The position numbers were made by a program, and so were the translations under genes. Of a DNA stretch of 22,693 nt, positions 9,810-16,696 are shown piece by piece. The notes beneath the pieces were generated by a model. That model did not search any database. It was not told the origin of the DNA and saw nothing but the letters and a program-made list of their open reading frames with translations. Location of the stretch: positions 9,841-32,533 of the forward strand of contig KN889002.1 in assembly GCA_000934455.1 (NCBI GenBank), written 5' to 3'. The DNA comes from Apostichopus parvimensis. Its lineage: Eukaryota; Echinodermata; Holothuroidea; Aspidochirotida; Stichopodidae. The stretch's first letter is position 1; the number at the start of each line of letters is the position of its first letter.

Positions 9810-11553
9810 GTGGCTGTTTTATGATCACATACTCTCTCTTCCCTCTTTAATCTTCTTCTCAAGTACAAATCTTCCTTCATCTATTTATTTTTCTTCAAGC
9901 TTACAAATTTCCAATTTATTGTTTTATTCCTTCAGTATATTTTTTTTCTCACAATTGTTTATACTGTCACCAACTTTCCTTCTTTTTTTTGTCATCTTTC
10001 CATTTTTACTCCCAGAATAAAGTGTTTCCTCTTCTTTAGATTTATCTCCCCGAAAACAAAATATCTCATCTTTGGTTTGTCTCCCAAGTGCGAGCACTTC
10101 AAGTCTTCCATTTTTCTCCCAGAGTACAAAATTTTCTCATTTGTATAATTTTCTGAGAAGAGTTTTTCCCCATCGGTTTATCTGACTCGTGCACAACTGG
10201 TGCACAACTCTTCCCACGTTTCTTCCGGTTAAAGTTCTGTAAGTGCCTGCTGCCCTGATTTTTCCCTGTGCCTCTTTCACGAACTAAATGAACCCAGGCT
10301 ATTCCTTTTCAAATTTCATTTGCAAAGGTATCAATAATTTGACATATTTATTCAGTTGAATATCGATCTAGATAATGAATATTCATTTTTCTCAAACCAA
10401 ATTTTTTCCCAAACTATTCTTCCAAACTATATTGAGAAATTCTTCTTTTATTTTTGTTTGTGTTTTACAGGAGACCACCCTGAGTGTAGGGTACAAACTG
10501 GGCCTATCTTGGGAACACATACCGGAGCAATCGATGTTAAAATTAACCATACACAACGGTACGACAGATAAGGCGGTCCAAGTCAAGACGAAACAAGTGA
10601 GAAGTTTTCTTTTACGTTTCAAAAAGAGAGTTAAAACTTTTGCAAAAAAAGAACTTGTTTATCGACTTCGAAATGCCTGTGTAGATAAAAAAAAACTAAT
10701 GAGGGACCGGGTGTTTTTGATCCTAGCAGGATCACCTTTGGCTCATCCCCGGAAGAAGATCCTGCTAGGATCCAATTACCTGCCTCTCTGATATATATTT
10801 TCTTTGTATTTTATATCAGAGAGGAATATTATTGGTGGGGATAATGCATTGTCACTAATTCAATAACATTGAACTATTGGTATTTTATAAATCAATAGTA
10901 TTTGCAATGTTAATGCTATTGTATAGTAACCAATACATATGTTGTTGCTATTGTACTGTGAACAATACAAGATCAATACCTATGGTAGAATAAGCAGCAT
11001 AAAATCCAAACTATTATTACAGCAGCATTTAACAAGCGATAAATTCTAACATTTTTCCTCTTGGCAAAACCGGATGAACTTCAGCTCTGGTTTGTAACCG
11101 TCTTTAACGGATCAAAATTTATTTTTTGTGCCTCGGTCATCCTTTAAGAAAGATTATTTAAATGCATCGTAACATCACAACGTGATTAAAAGTTAGTTGT
11201 ACACATTTATCATTTTTTATTTTTTATTTTTTTATTTTTTTTTATTAAATTAAAAAACGAAAAAATTAAATTTCATAAATTTTTTAATTTTTTTTTTAAT
11301 CACCTTTACTCCCGTTCCTTACTTTCGTTCGTTCTGCAATTTCTTTTCTTTACTTTTTTGCTCACCGGATTTTTGTGTTTTTCTTTTTTTTCGACAAATC
11401 CAGGCCGCAGTAATATTTAACTTAGCCAACAAACTCTCGGGACGTCAGTTCATGGAGGATCAACCGTCGACGTCTGGTACGACCAGACATACACTACCCA
11501 AGCCAGCTGCTAGGAACTCACATATAACCCACCACAGGAGTGAAAGGAGGTAA
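1..11553 (+). CDS. KRIT1: KRIT1 (CCM1) orthologue, 3' part, 15 coding exons, 5' end outside window
   Basis: KRIT1 is a membrane and junction scaffold that binds active Rap1, HEG1 and CCM2 through a C-terminal FERM domain; this role is known from vertebrates. Joining exons 1-68, 865-1001, 2202-2336, 3142-3204, 4103-4196, 4794-4901, 5630-5728, 6081-6144, 6901-7052, 7540-7656, 8353-8402, 8974-9103, 9507-9671, 10471-10596 and 11404-11553 gives 551 codons plus TAA. Every intron is GT-AG and all phases fit. The product follows human KRIT1 from about residue 222 to its end: two NPxF motifs, ankyrin repeats (PLHSAAWEGH, VPLHYACW, VPLHFAASKGFHEIVKLL), then FERM F1, F2 and F3. The N-terminal Nudix-like domain and the ICAP1-binding NPxY motif lie upstream of the window. 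The alignment was made by eye against the remembered human protein. Confidence 0.95.
69..864 (+). other. KRIT1 intron, with telomere-like inverted motifs near its start
   Basis: GTAAGT donor at 69; acceptor AG at 863-864 after a T-rich tract. Positions 125-178 hold CCTAACCC/TTAGGG-type motifs in both orientations (listed separately). The rest is AT-rich and I see no other feature in it. Confidence 0.75.
125..178. repeat. Telomere-like TTAGGG/CCTAACC motifs in inverted arrangement
   Basis: The block contains CCTAACCC twice and TTAGGG twice plus a TTAGG, alternating in orientation. TAACCCT and AGGGTTA face each other across 6 nt, and CTAACC faces GGTTAG across 4 nt, so two adjacent short hairpins can form. 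This differs from a true telomeric array, which is one-directional. The same TTAGGGTTT string recurs near 3648. Confidence 0.55.
865..1001 (+). CDS. KRIT1: KRIT1 exon with second NPxF motif
   Basis: Acceptor TATGCAG ends at 864. The exon enters in phase 0 and reads SFNTFIK, then VDRVVINPFFGVGKPDY, close to human VDKVVINPYFGLGAPDY, then a poorly conserved linker (NKMQSSTGDCPPISLINNPES). Donor GTGAGT starts at 1002, leaving two bases (CA) that join a C from the next exon. No longer reading frame marks this exon; it is supported by the NPxF match and phase. Confidence 0.85.
1061..1224. mobile_element. CTGCAG-rich foldback, MITE-like
   Basis: The left arm (about 1061-1097) and right arm (about 1190-1224) are imperfect reverse complements built around repeated CTGCAG. 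Each carries GGCTG at its inner end (TAGGCTG against CAGCCTGG), with about 95 bp between. No transposase and no clear target duplication are visible, so MITE is an inference from the shape. Confidence 0.45.
1987..2098 (+). repeat. Dispersed repeat, copy 1
   Basis: About 112 bp shared, same orientation, with 4314-4430. Both contain CTGTTCTGTAGTGAGAGAAC and CACCAACATCCTTTGTCGAT and end in a C-rich run with interruptions. The copies differ at only a few positions outside the homopolymers, so this is an interspersed element or recent segmental copy. Confidence 0.8.
2202..2336 (+). CDS. KRIT1: KRIT1 exon, first ankyrin repeat
   Basis: The first base completes a split codon (CA|C, His), then WIDQHPLHSAAWEGHEDN, HLLDMGYAPDQ and VPLHYACW, matching human WVDDFPLHRSACEGD and APIHYACW. 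The exon ends with TG of the final Trp codon; donor is GTAGGT at 2337. An alternative GT four bases on would place TAG in frame (see findings). Confidence 0.93.
3142..3204 (+). CDS. KRIT1: KRIT1 exon, second ankyrin repeat
   Basis: Acceptor TTCACAG ends at 3141. A G completes Trp, then NGHIGAVRVILESKICSPNI, aligned with human [20 protein letters not shown]. Ends GA before donor GTAAGT at 3205, phase 2. Confidence 0.93.
3205..4102 (+). other. KRIT1 intron with possible diverged mobile element
   Basis: Around 3403-3650, CAGTATTGGAC at 3411 faces GGTCAATACTG near 3628 as weak inverted ends. The stretch ATATGCTAGAAAGTC...GGTCACT near 3426 resembles ATATGCTAGGAACTC...GGTCACT near 14152. This may be an old repeat fragment. 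Nothing else is recognised. Confidence 0.35.
4103..4196 (+). CDS. KRIT1: KRIT1 exon, third ankyrin repeat
   Basis: GA|A gives Glu, then NEGGSVPLHFAASKGFHEIV, KLLVEHPDTDK, matching human [26 protein letters not shown]. Acceptor GTGTTAG ends at 4102; donor GTAAGT at 4197, phase 0. Confidence 0.95.
4197..4793 (+). other. KRIT1 intron with second repeat copy and a short duplication
   Basis: Contains copy 2 of the dispersed repeat (4314-4430). The phrase TTTTTATTTTCAAGAAA occurs at about 4625 and again near 4669, within AT-rich sequence. Nothing else is seen. Confidence 0.6.
4314..4430 (+). repeat. Dispersed repeat, copy 2
   Basis: Matches 1987-2098 in the same orientation and shares the motif CTGTTCTGTAGTGAGAGAAC. 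It starts in a run of A and ends in broken C runs. No terminal inverted repeat is obvious. The A-rich start and C-rich end could be read as the tail of a retroposed fragment on the minus strand, but this is speculative. Confidence 0.8.
4794..4901 (+). CDS. KRIT1: KRIT1 exon, last ankyrin repeat
   Basis: 36 codons: YATTREGKNALQLCEDSKAR, then NKDETAKVLKDSAKKP, matching human [30 protein letters not shown]. Acceptor ACGACAG ends 4793; donor GTAAGT at 4902. Phase 0 at both ends. Confidence 0.93.
4902..5629 (+). other. KRIT1 intron with (GT)n and nuclear-receptor-like half sites
   Basis: A short GT run lies at about 5219-5230. TGGTCAAAGGTCA at 5332-5344 and AGTTCAAAGGTCA at 5467-5479 are DR1-like, with a further AGGTCA at 5484. 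These may belong to a diverged repeat. Nothing else is seen. Confidence 0.4.
5630..5728 (+). CDS. KRIT1: KRIT1 exon, FERM F1 start
   Basis: 33 codons: PPKIEIHFMDLDSSHLELKL, HRGSNTTVEDLMA, matching human [30 protein letters not shown]. NTTV is identical. This is the ubiquitin-like F1 lobe, part of the Rap1-binding face in human KRIT1. Acceptor CAACAG ends 5629; donor GTAAGA at 5729; phase 0 at both ends. Confidence 0.95.
6081..6144 (+). CDS. KRIT1: KRIT1 exon, FERM F1
   Basis: QLQLPKGCNNVFAIWISSQN then L plus one base, matching human RLSQETQQYFTIWICSENL. Acceptor TTCTAG ends 6080; donor GTAAGT at 6145; phase 1. Confidence 0.88.
6145..6900 (+). other. KRIT1 intron with near-tandem duplication
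   Basis: The intron is dominated by two nearly identical ~148-bp blocks (6314-6460 and 6515-6663, listed separately). The remainder, 6664-6900, is AT-rich without features apart from the pyrimidine tract and acceptor before 6901. Confidence 0.7.
6314..6663 (+). repeat. Near-tandem duplication of ~148 bp
   Basis: Block 6314-6460 is repeated at 6515-6663 with very few differences; both run from TGAGAATGAACCTACCACAC to TTAACAAAGTCTGT. The 54-bp spacer contains GCAAACATA and TTGTTTTGCAA strings echoing the flanks, so the underlying unit is about 201 bp. High identity implies a recent event. Confidence 0.92.
6901..7052 (+). CDS. KRIT1: KRIT1 exon, FERM F1-F2
   Basis: T|AT gives Tyr, then LQMRPEHKPVLHLKQWETII, EQLTNYNPSSERPLLFLRRD, ALLSVADEKT, matching human [20 protein letters not shown] and PQLFLRRDVRLPLEVEKQ. 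Acceptor CCTGACAG ends 6900. Donor GTACTC at 7053 is weaker than its neighbours, but the phase (0) fits the next exon. Confidence 0.94.
7540..7656 (+). CDS. KRIT1: KRIT1 exon, FERM F2; its end seeds a minisatellite
   Basis: 39 codons: IKDPHAIELLFNECHLNVLK, GMYPCSDELALRLAGIYMQ, matching human [23 protein letters not shown] and LASLLLQ. Acceptor TTGGCAG ends 7539; donor GTATGT at 7657; phase 0 at both ends. The last ~20 exon bases and the donor resemble every unit of the 45-bp array that follows. Confidence 0.95.
7636..8150 (+). repeat. 45-bp minisatellite repeating an exon end and 5' splice site
   Basis: The unit is about 45 bp with core GCAGGTATGTGTTATGTAAT and a second part like CTCTAGCAGGGATATATATG. 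Counting the exon junction itself, splice-donor positions fall at 7657, 7702, 7747, 7792, 7837, 7880, 7925, 7970, 8015, 8058 and 8102: eleven units spaced 45, 45, 45, 45, 43, 45, 45, 45, 43 and 44 bp. The 7747 unit has lost the G before GT. Because 45 is divisible by three, open frames appear on both strands here; they are artefacts of the repeat. Confidence 0.95.
8353..8402 (+). CDS. KRIT1: KRIT1 short exon, FERM F2
   Basis: IVYGDYDAKKQKHGFL and two bases of an Asn codon, matching human IVYGNYESKKHKQGFLN. Acceptor CTTGTCAG ends 8352; donor GTAAGT at 8403; phase 2. At 50 nt it is the shortest KRIT1 exon here. Confidence 0.94.
8403..8973 (+). other. KRIT1 intron with a diverged tandem duplication
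   Basis: About 8518-8640 and 8641-8745 are related: both have a GG/AGCCTTGCC start, ATTGGACCAATA against TTTGGACTAATA, then CTTCATAGCTC. Read on the minus strand the two copies translate to similar peptides beginning SYEE. This is a repeat, not a supported gene. A C-run follows at about 8850. Confidence 0.6.
8974..9103 (+). CDS. KRIT1: KRIT1 exon, FERM F2-F3
   Basis: The first base completes Asn, then NINLRHFLPAVKLERGGGTS, NNWPQKIITEHKRVTQQGLK, DAL, matching human [37 protein letters not shown] linker replaces SKAP. Acceptor TTACAG ends 8973; donor GTAAGT at 9104; phase 0. Confidence 0.92.
9104..9506 (+). other. KRIT1 intron with G-rich tract
   Basis: G runs of three to five bases occur at 9349, 9355, 9363, 9375, 9381, 9399 and 9404 on the coding strand, enough for an RNA or DNA G-quadruplex. 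It lies about 100 nt upstream of the next acceptor. Nothing else is recognised. Confidence 0.6.
9507..9671 (+). CDS. KRIT1: KRIT1 exon, FERM F3
   Basis: 55 codons including KLQKKYLELCRECPIYGSAF, FFGSADLRTSADKSSSAVFI, GVNSRGLHLIKAVNK, matching human [20 protein letters not shown] and VYVGVNIKGLHLLN. Acceptor CGTACAG ends 9506; donor GTAAGA at 9672; phase 0 at both ends. F3 is the PTB-like lobe. Confidence 0.95.
9672..10470 (+). other. KRIT1 intron, pyrimidine-rich with T29 and degenerate repeats
   Basis: A 29-base T run lies at 9781-9809. From about 9855 to 10190 related phrases recur (TCAAGTACAAATCTTCC, CTCCCAAGTGCGAGCAC, CTCCCAGAGTACAAAATTTT), suggesting an old degraded tandem array of roughly 35-60 bp. 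An open frame at 9730-10020 is low-complexity Phe/Ser and is not coding. Confidence 0.5.
10471..10596 (+). CDS. KRIT1: KRIT1 exon, FERM F3
   Basis: 42 codons: ETTLSVGYKLGLSWEHIPEQ, SMLKLTIHNGTTDKAVQVKT, KQ, matching human [20 protein letters not shown] and SFIVHTKQ. Acceptor TTTTACAG ends 10470; donor GTGAGA at 10597; phase 0 at both ends. The reading frame stays open past the donor to a stop ending at 10791. Confidence 0.93.
10719..10772. repeat. Perfect 15-bp inverted repeat (hairpin 1)
   Basis: Arm GATCCTAGCAGGATC at 10719-10733 pairs with its exact reverse complement at 10758-10772 across a 24-nt loop. Each arm is itself nearly palindromic. It lies inside the open frame that continues from the KRIT1 exon ending at 10596. 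Confidence 0.9.
10783..10824. repeat. Perfect 13-bp inverted repeat (hairpin 2)
   Basis: Arm CCTCTCTGATATA at 10783-10795 pairs exactly with TATATCAGAGAGG at 10812-10824 across 16 nt. It starts 10 nt after hairpin 1 ends, so the two may be parts of one foldback element. Confidence 0.9.
11404..11553 (+). CDS. KRIT1: KRIT1 last exon, FERM F3 end and extended C-terminal tail
   Basis: AAVIFNLANKLSGRQFMEDQ aligns with human AGLVVKLLMKLNGQLMPTE. A tail of about 29 residues rich in Ser, Thr, Arg and His follows (PSTSGTTRHTLPKPAARN, then SHITHHRSERR) and TAA at 11551. Human KRIT1 stops only a few residues after the aligned part. A different, non-conserved frame runs from 11540 to 11953 and is not coding. 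Confidence 0.92.
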   Translation, partial: AAVIFNLANKLSGRQFMEDQPSTSGTTRHTLPKPAARNSHITHHRSERR

Positions 11554-12276
11554 AACCTTAGAACTGCGAGGAGATCAGAGACTCATTATGTTAAAAAGAA
11601 AAGGAAAAAAAAAGACTTGTTTAAAACCTTCGTTGCTAAAGATATTGACCAAAATTCTGACAGTAAAGAACTTGGACCGTTACCGTAGATACGATGTTGG
11701 AAAAGGAAGTCACTCACGGAATGACAGAGGAAGACGGATTTTAACGAGCAAACTTGTCTTGTCGGTTGCCCTGATGTGCAGCGTGGAGTACGCAACTCTT
11801 GAAACTGTGACACAGACAGCTAGGACCATGAAAAGACTTGTATATGTATATGCTGATCTGAGTCTGTGGCAATTTTGTATCCGTAACTACGACAACGGTT
11901 CTTATTATTATATAAACACGAGTCTTTCAAAGTCGTTGAAGAATGTAGAATAGAAAGGACATTGTCTCTGTGTCGTTCACATCGTGTAAACTTGAACGGC
12001 AAAGATGGACTTGGTTACAGCACCATCGGTCTTGACAGTAAGATGTTGCACATTCAGGGATAAGTGTAATTATATAAGGGGTTTATAAGTTATTCCCTGG
12101 GGGGAGGGGGGGGAAGATATAGGTACCCATCAGGGTGGAGTATATCTCATCTCTAGAAGTTGTCTTTCACCAGACTGCTGTTAGCTTTCCCGTCATCACT
12201 CTGCAACGACGGTCCACAAAGCTATGGGTGGGTCAAAAGATCCTTCCAGATGTAGAAAACATTATCTAGTTTATGG

Positions 12277-12302
12277 AGCTCATCGACCGGACTCGATGAG
12301 CT
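12277..12302 (+). promoter_or_regulatory. Perfect 10-bp stem, 6-nt loop hairpin in 3' UTR
   Basis: AGCTCATCGA (12277-12286), loop CCGGAC, TCGATGAGCT (12293-12302). If the UTR extends this far the RNA would form a compact stem-loop. A regulatory role is an inference; it might equally be a small foldback repeat. Confidence 0.45.
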
Positions 12303-12585
12303 TATTTTCTCCGTACAAATCTGGTCGGTGGAGGTCTGGAGAGTACGTGGCTCAGCCCTCATCGAAGGACCTGTGTCTTGGACCTTAAGTCTGCAGACCA
12401 CAGTTATAGAACGTAACAACCATCTCGAGGTTTCTAGGTAAATCTTGTCCATTATAAAATATTACGAGGGAATAATGGACTATCCCCGCACCCCCATGCG
12501 TGGCTGTTTGGCCCATTTAAAGTAAATCATATTCAGATGGACATTTTAGTTCTAATCCAGGGAGTGTTGCAAGGACCAGAGAGTG

Positions 12586-12591
12586 AATAAA
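12586..12591 (+). terminator. Candidate polyadenylation signal for KRIT1
   Basis: AATAAA about 1.03 kb after the stop, followed within 30 nt by G/T-rich sequence as expected for a cleavage site. Other A/T-rich candidates exist downstream, so this is the first plausible signal and not a proven one. Confidence 0.4.
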
Positions 12592-12610
12592 CCCAGACAG
12601 CGATTGGATG

Positions 12611-13899
12611 AGGTGAATGGATGGCAGAGACGATGGTGTGATTTTAAGCGGCATTAATTGTAGGTCACGAAGAATTATTAAAGCCATCATATATGATAAC
12701 GAAGGGCAAAGCTGATGAAGTGGAATGCTTAACTTTTAATGCGTTTCACCTATTCTTTAAAATGTGACATTTTGGGTAAACATAATCTGTGGTAAAAAAG
12801 TGATACATGGTGTGTGTGTGTGGTATATAAATTTTTTTTCTATGAATGAAGAAATAATTTAGTACAAATTCACTTTGTAATTTATTGGGATAACATACAG
12901 ATTAAGTAAAAGTATATTAAATGAAATAATGAGTACGGGTGCAAAAGGCGTCTATAATCACTTTTGTGAGTAAAGGGGGAATCGTGCTACTGTAATATTT
13001 AGTAAGAACCCACATGGAGAAGTGGGAGGGGCATTTGGGTTACGGGAAGATTCAAATGACTACATCATAGCTTCTTGTCTCTTCTCTCATTTTTTTTCTC
13101 GGGTGGGGGAGAGGGGAAGAGGGGGGGTTCCAGCAAGACTCTATTATTGGGACAAACAAATATATATATATAAGTTATTGTTAAGAAATAAGACAAGTTA
13201 AGTCGTATCAAGTCTTAAACACATTCACCCATTTATCCAGAACGAAAAAGACGGGGGGGAAAAAGAAAAAAAATTGGTGCGATTTTTTTTCTCAGTTGAG
13301 ATGGTGCTGTGACTACAGTGTGAGTAATGTAAGTTACATATGTCCAATCCTTTGAAATGAAGCGACTCTACGAAACATGACATGGTCTCTTTCGAGGCCG
13401 AAGCTATAAATCACCTCTAGGCAAAAATGTGTTACTTTTGATGTCTTGCTAAAAAACAAGAAAGGGGGTGGGGAAAAAAAAAAAAAAAAAATCAGTTTTA
13501 TGACATTTTGTTGGGTTTGTTGTACTTGCTAGGTTTTCTACACTTTCCGTTTGTAACATTCCATACATGTAAACACAACTATAAACAGAGAATTGTTATC
13601 GCAGATCTATATCAAGAAAAACTTTTTTTTCCATATGTTGTACTGCCCTCTACACTCTTTCTTCACATTTCAATCTCTTTTCTTTAAATTTATAAATGGA
13701 GGTGCTCTTCTCAATTCTGTATACTTTCTTTAAAAGTTACAAACAAAAAACATAGCCTTTGGTAGTATTATGGTGCAGTGTTATTAATCAGAAGATTGTC
13801 ATGTTTTATGTTCATATATATAAATTAAAAGAAGTCAGTAATTTTCTTATCATTTTAAGATTATTATATAGTTATGTGGACATGTGACCGCTCGCAGCT
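12611..13899. other. Intergenic or distal UTR, no gene seen
   Basis: A short (GT)n lies at 12810-12822, G-rich stretches at 13100-13130 and 13463-13475, and an A-run at 13476-13490. The rest is ordinary AT-rich sequence with no conserved frame, tRNA or rRNA-like feature. Confidence 0.55.
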
Positions 13900-14106
13900 C
13901 ACCCAGTTGGGACAATTTTTGTCCATACTGTAGTGTTATGTCCCGCTTCAGAGCACTCGTATTGTCAGTACGAGCAGTATGAATATCATGTTTCTATCAG
14001 ATCAAGGTTAGGAACTGTTTGTACTGACAATACCAGTGCTTTTTAGCATGATATTGGGGTACAGGTTAGAGAGGTATTAGCATTCGGTAATTGTCCGAAC
14101 TGGCTG
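13900..14106. mobile_element. 207-bp palindromic MITE, family copy 1, 7-bp flanking duplication
   Basis: The left end CACCCAGTTGGGACAATT and the reverse complement of the right end, CAGCCAGTTCGGACAATT, agree at 16 of 18 positions. Inside, CACTCGTATTGTCAGTAC faces a near-complement GTACTGACAATACCAGTG. CGCAGCT flanks both sides (13893-13899 and 14107-14113), consistent with a target-site duplication of hAT-like length. There is no coding capacity. A related copy lies at 19860-20072. Confidence 0.85.
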
Positions 14107-16123
14107 CGCAGCTATAGAAGCTCATGAATATTCATTAATACTGCTTCAGAATATGCTAGGAACTCCGATAATGGTCACTACGTTCAAACTGTTCAGTATT
14201 TGACTGTCTCCTCAGAAGTGTTTACCCTCTCTGAATATTGTACGGTCAAATTGAACATTTATCACCTCTTGAGAATAATTTGGGGGACGGGTAAAGTTAA
14301 TAAAAGGACTACTAACTTTCAATTTTTTTTTTTTAGCGAATTAAACTTTGGAGGTAATACAGGTAATCTATATAATAATTAGTTCTCGGTTTAGAAAAAA
14401 AAATAAGGTTCATATTTTCTTGTGAAAGCAGCAGACTCCATTTTCTTTACGTATTATTATAAAAGAAATTATCTCCAGAATTCAATAATCAACATCTTGG
14501 AAATATACCGTTTTCCAAGGCAAAAATCTTTGAAGCCGTCGTTCAGAACTATGAGAAAAAACTCAGTTAAAAGTTATTTGTAACCCCTCGCTTCAGGGAT
14601 GGCATGAACAAATGGTCAGAAGGAGATTAAATATGTAAAGAAATTTAGAAAAGGAAGCAGAGCTATTCATGACTAGAATGGGATTGGTTCAAATTGCTTT
14701 CATTTTAAGCTAGATTTGTTTTATAATATCCTCGTTTTCTGTTTACAAATTGTGTTTGCTAAGAGAAAGGGTTAGTCCGATCATGCGAGAAAAGTAGTAG
14801 TTATTAGCCCAACCGACCCTTTCTTTAATTTGATGTGTGTGTGTGAATTGTTATCTGGTTTAGTCTTAGCATCACAGCCTGTCTTAGGTTCTGTAAAATG
14901 AATGGTGCTCTCATAAGAGGGGATGAAGGGTGTTTTGTAGGTTCTGATATGGTCATTTGAGTTGCATTGTTTTGTTAATTGTTTTTGTGTTTTTGAAAGT
15001 ATCTGTGTAGTAGTTGCTGAATAATACAAAATTCATAGTTGATATTTCTAAGAAGGCACCATTCAGTAGTGGCAGTTGCCTTGGGAATAACAGAATTTTA
15101 GAGGGGGAAAAGAAAAAAACGGCTCGTTTTCATGCGGTTGTCTTCATGCGGTTGAACTATTCTGATATGAATGCGTCCAGTTTTGATGTAGATTTGGGGG
15201 GATGGGGGGGGGGATAAAAAAATAACCGTTTGAAATTTTTTACGTGGCTTAAGTTTGTGCATTCCCACGGAGGAAGCTATTATCGTCGGTACAGCTCGGT
15301 GGCTAAAAGTCTCTTATTGGTGCATATTAGGGAAGTTTGGAATTACTCTCACTTCTTAAATCCATGGATACTTTTGTTAAATTTTTGTGTGATGAATATT
15401 TGCTCTTCTCTGGCATCTCTGCACAGTCGAACGTAGTCGTAGAGCTCAGCGCTCCTATTAAATACTGCTAAATTGGGTAGTGGTGATCTACGTCGTACTC
15501 AGATCGATCGTGTGCAAGCATCTTGAAGTGTACATATTTTTGTATCATAGGTATGTAAATCCGTAGAGGCATAAATGTACGTCTGTTTTGAAGACACTAA
15601 ATTATTTTTTAACAAAATGTGTATTCATTGATTTTTAAACTATTAAAAATTGATCTCAAAATCAACCATATTTTAGTCCTTGTTGTTTTTTTTTTGGGGG
15701 GGGGGGGGGATGGGAGGTGGAGGCGGGAGTAACTAATTGATGGGAGGTTGGAGCATTGCGTCAATATGCTTGGTTGTTCCGATGGATCTGGTTAGGTAAA
15801 AATTCCAAAAGGGCATAAATATTTCAATGTTGATTCATTTGAGTAAGTCTTTCTACAGTTCCGGCACTTATTTGACCCATAGACCATCAGAAAGAATAGA
15901 ATGGAGCTTAACACTAAAGTGGGTCTAGAAATAGTTTTGGTGGGTCACATGATTCTTACAGATGTCAGAAAATGTTTGTACTCTTTCCATGGCTTAGTGA
16001 CAGAGATCTGAATCAAGCTACTTTTTTTAAAATCCAAATCCATAGTCCAGGTTAGCTTTCATGCATTCTGAGGGTCTGATCATTGATTCTGAAGGGTGAG
16101 TGTCTAGTGGGTTGTAAGTCGGT
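14107..16123. other. Intergenic, no gene seen
   Basis: Around 14152, ATATGCTAGGAACTC resembles a fragment near 3426. A run of nine or more T and 14 G at 15687-15709, followed by more G runs to about 15728, is a G-quadruplex candidate on the plus strand. Open frames of 60-82 codons here are not conserved in any way I recognise. Confidence 0.5.
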
Positions 16124-16696
16124 CCTTAAAAGAAAAGTCCAGGTAAAAAAAATGCTGATATGTTACGGAGTAACATAATCTAAGAATTCTAGTGAAATTT
16201 GCATTCAATTCCTATGTACCATTTTTGAGATATTGACTGTTGAAGTTATCTGATAATCTTCCAAAAGTGAACTTGAAGCAAACAGGTGTGACGTCATTGT
16301 TGCACACTGACAAATAATGTTTTGTTTTTTTCTTTATTTTTCAGTCTATTAATTTGACCTTGGATTGAATAGGGTTACTGATTTGTCTTAAGGGGATGTG
16401 AAGTTTATAAAAATACCAATACCTTGGGATATTCAAATTATGGATGCATCCAATTGTGGAAGCAGAAAGTTAGATGTAAATTTTACAGGAAAACAAAACA
16501 TTATTTATCAGTGTGCAACAATGACGTCACACCTGTTTGCTCCAAGTTCACTTTTGGTACGAAAGACGGTAACTTCAACTGTCAATATCTCAAAAACAGT
16601 ACATAGGAATTGAATGCAAATTTCACTAGAATGCTTAGATTATGTTCCTCTTTAACATATCAAAAAGAAATTTTGACCTGGACTTTTCTTTTAAGG
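16124..16696. mobile_element. 573-bp foldback element with ~206-bp inverted arms
   Basis: Starts CCTTAAAAGAAAAGTCCAGG and ends with its near-perfect reverse complement. Arms are about 16124-16329 and 16491-16696 with a ~160-bp non-palindromic centre. The arms pair along their whole length with scattered mismatches, for example TTGCATTCAATTCCTATGTA against TACATAGGAATTGAATGCAA. TGACGTCA occurs once per arm (16289-16296 and 16522-16529). No transposase is encoded and no clear target duplication was found. Confidence 0.9.

Larger units (their letters stand above)
10597..11403 (+). other. KRIT1 last intron with two adjacent hairpins and AT-rich tract
   Basis: Two perfect inverted repeats at 10719-10772 and 10783-10824 (listed separately). 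Short CAATA/TATTG phrases recur from 10855 to 10985. A/T runs with local self-complementarity lie at about 11205-11300, followed by a pyrimidine-rich tract and acceptor AATCCAG ending 11403. Confidence 0.65.
11554..12610 (+). other. Probable KRIT1 3' UTR
   Basis: Sequence after the KRIT1 stop with no conserved coding frame. It contains a G-run at about 12100-12112, a perfect hairpin at 12277-12302 and AATAAA at 12586 followed by GT-rich sequence (TGAGGTGAATGGATGG, GGTGTGATTTT). The true 3' end could be further downstream; only transcripts can settle it. Confidence 0.45.

Noticed and set aside
9730-10020. 96-codon Phe/Ser-rich frame
   Set aside because: It is a pyrimidine-rich intron tract with a 29-base T run.
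11540-11953. 137-codon frame overlapping the KRIT1 stop
   Set aside because: It is out of frame with the conserved last exon, is Lys-rich low complexity, and lies in the 3' UTR.
12222-12452. 76-codon minus-strand frame in the KRIT1 3' UTR
   Set aside because: No recognisable family, and it includes the 12277-12302 hairpin; antisense coding cannot be supported.
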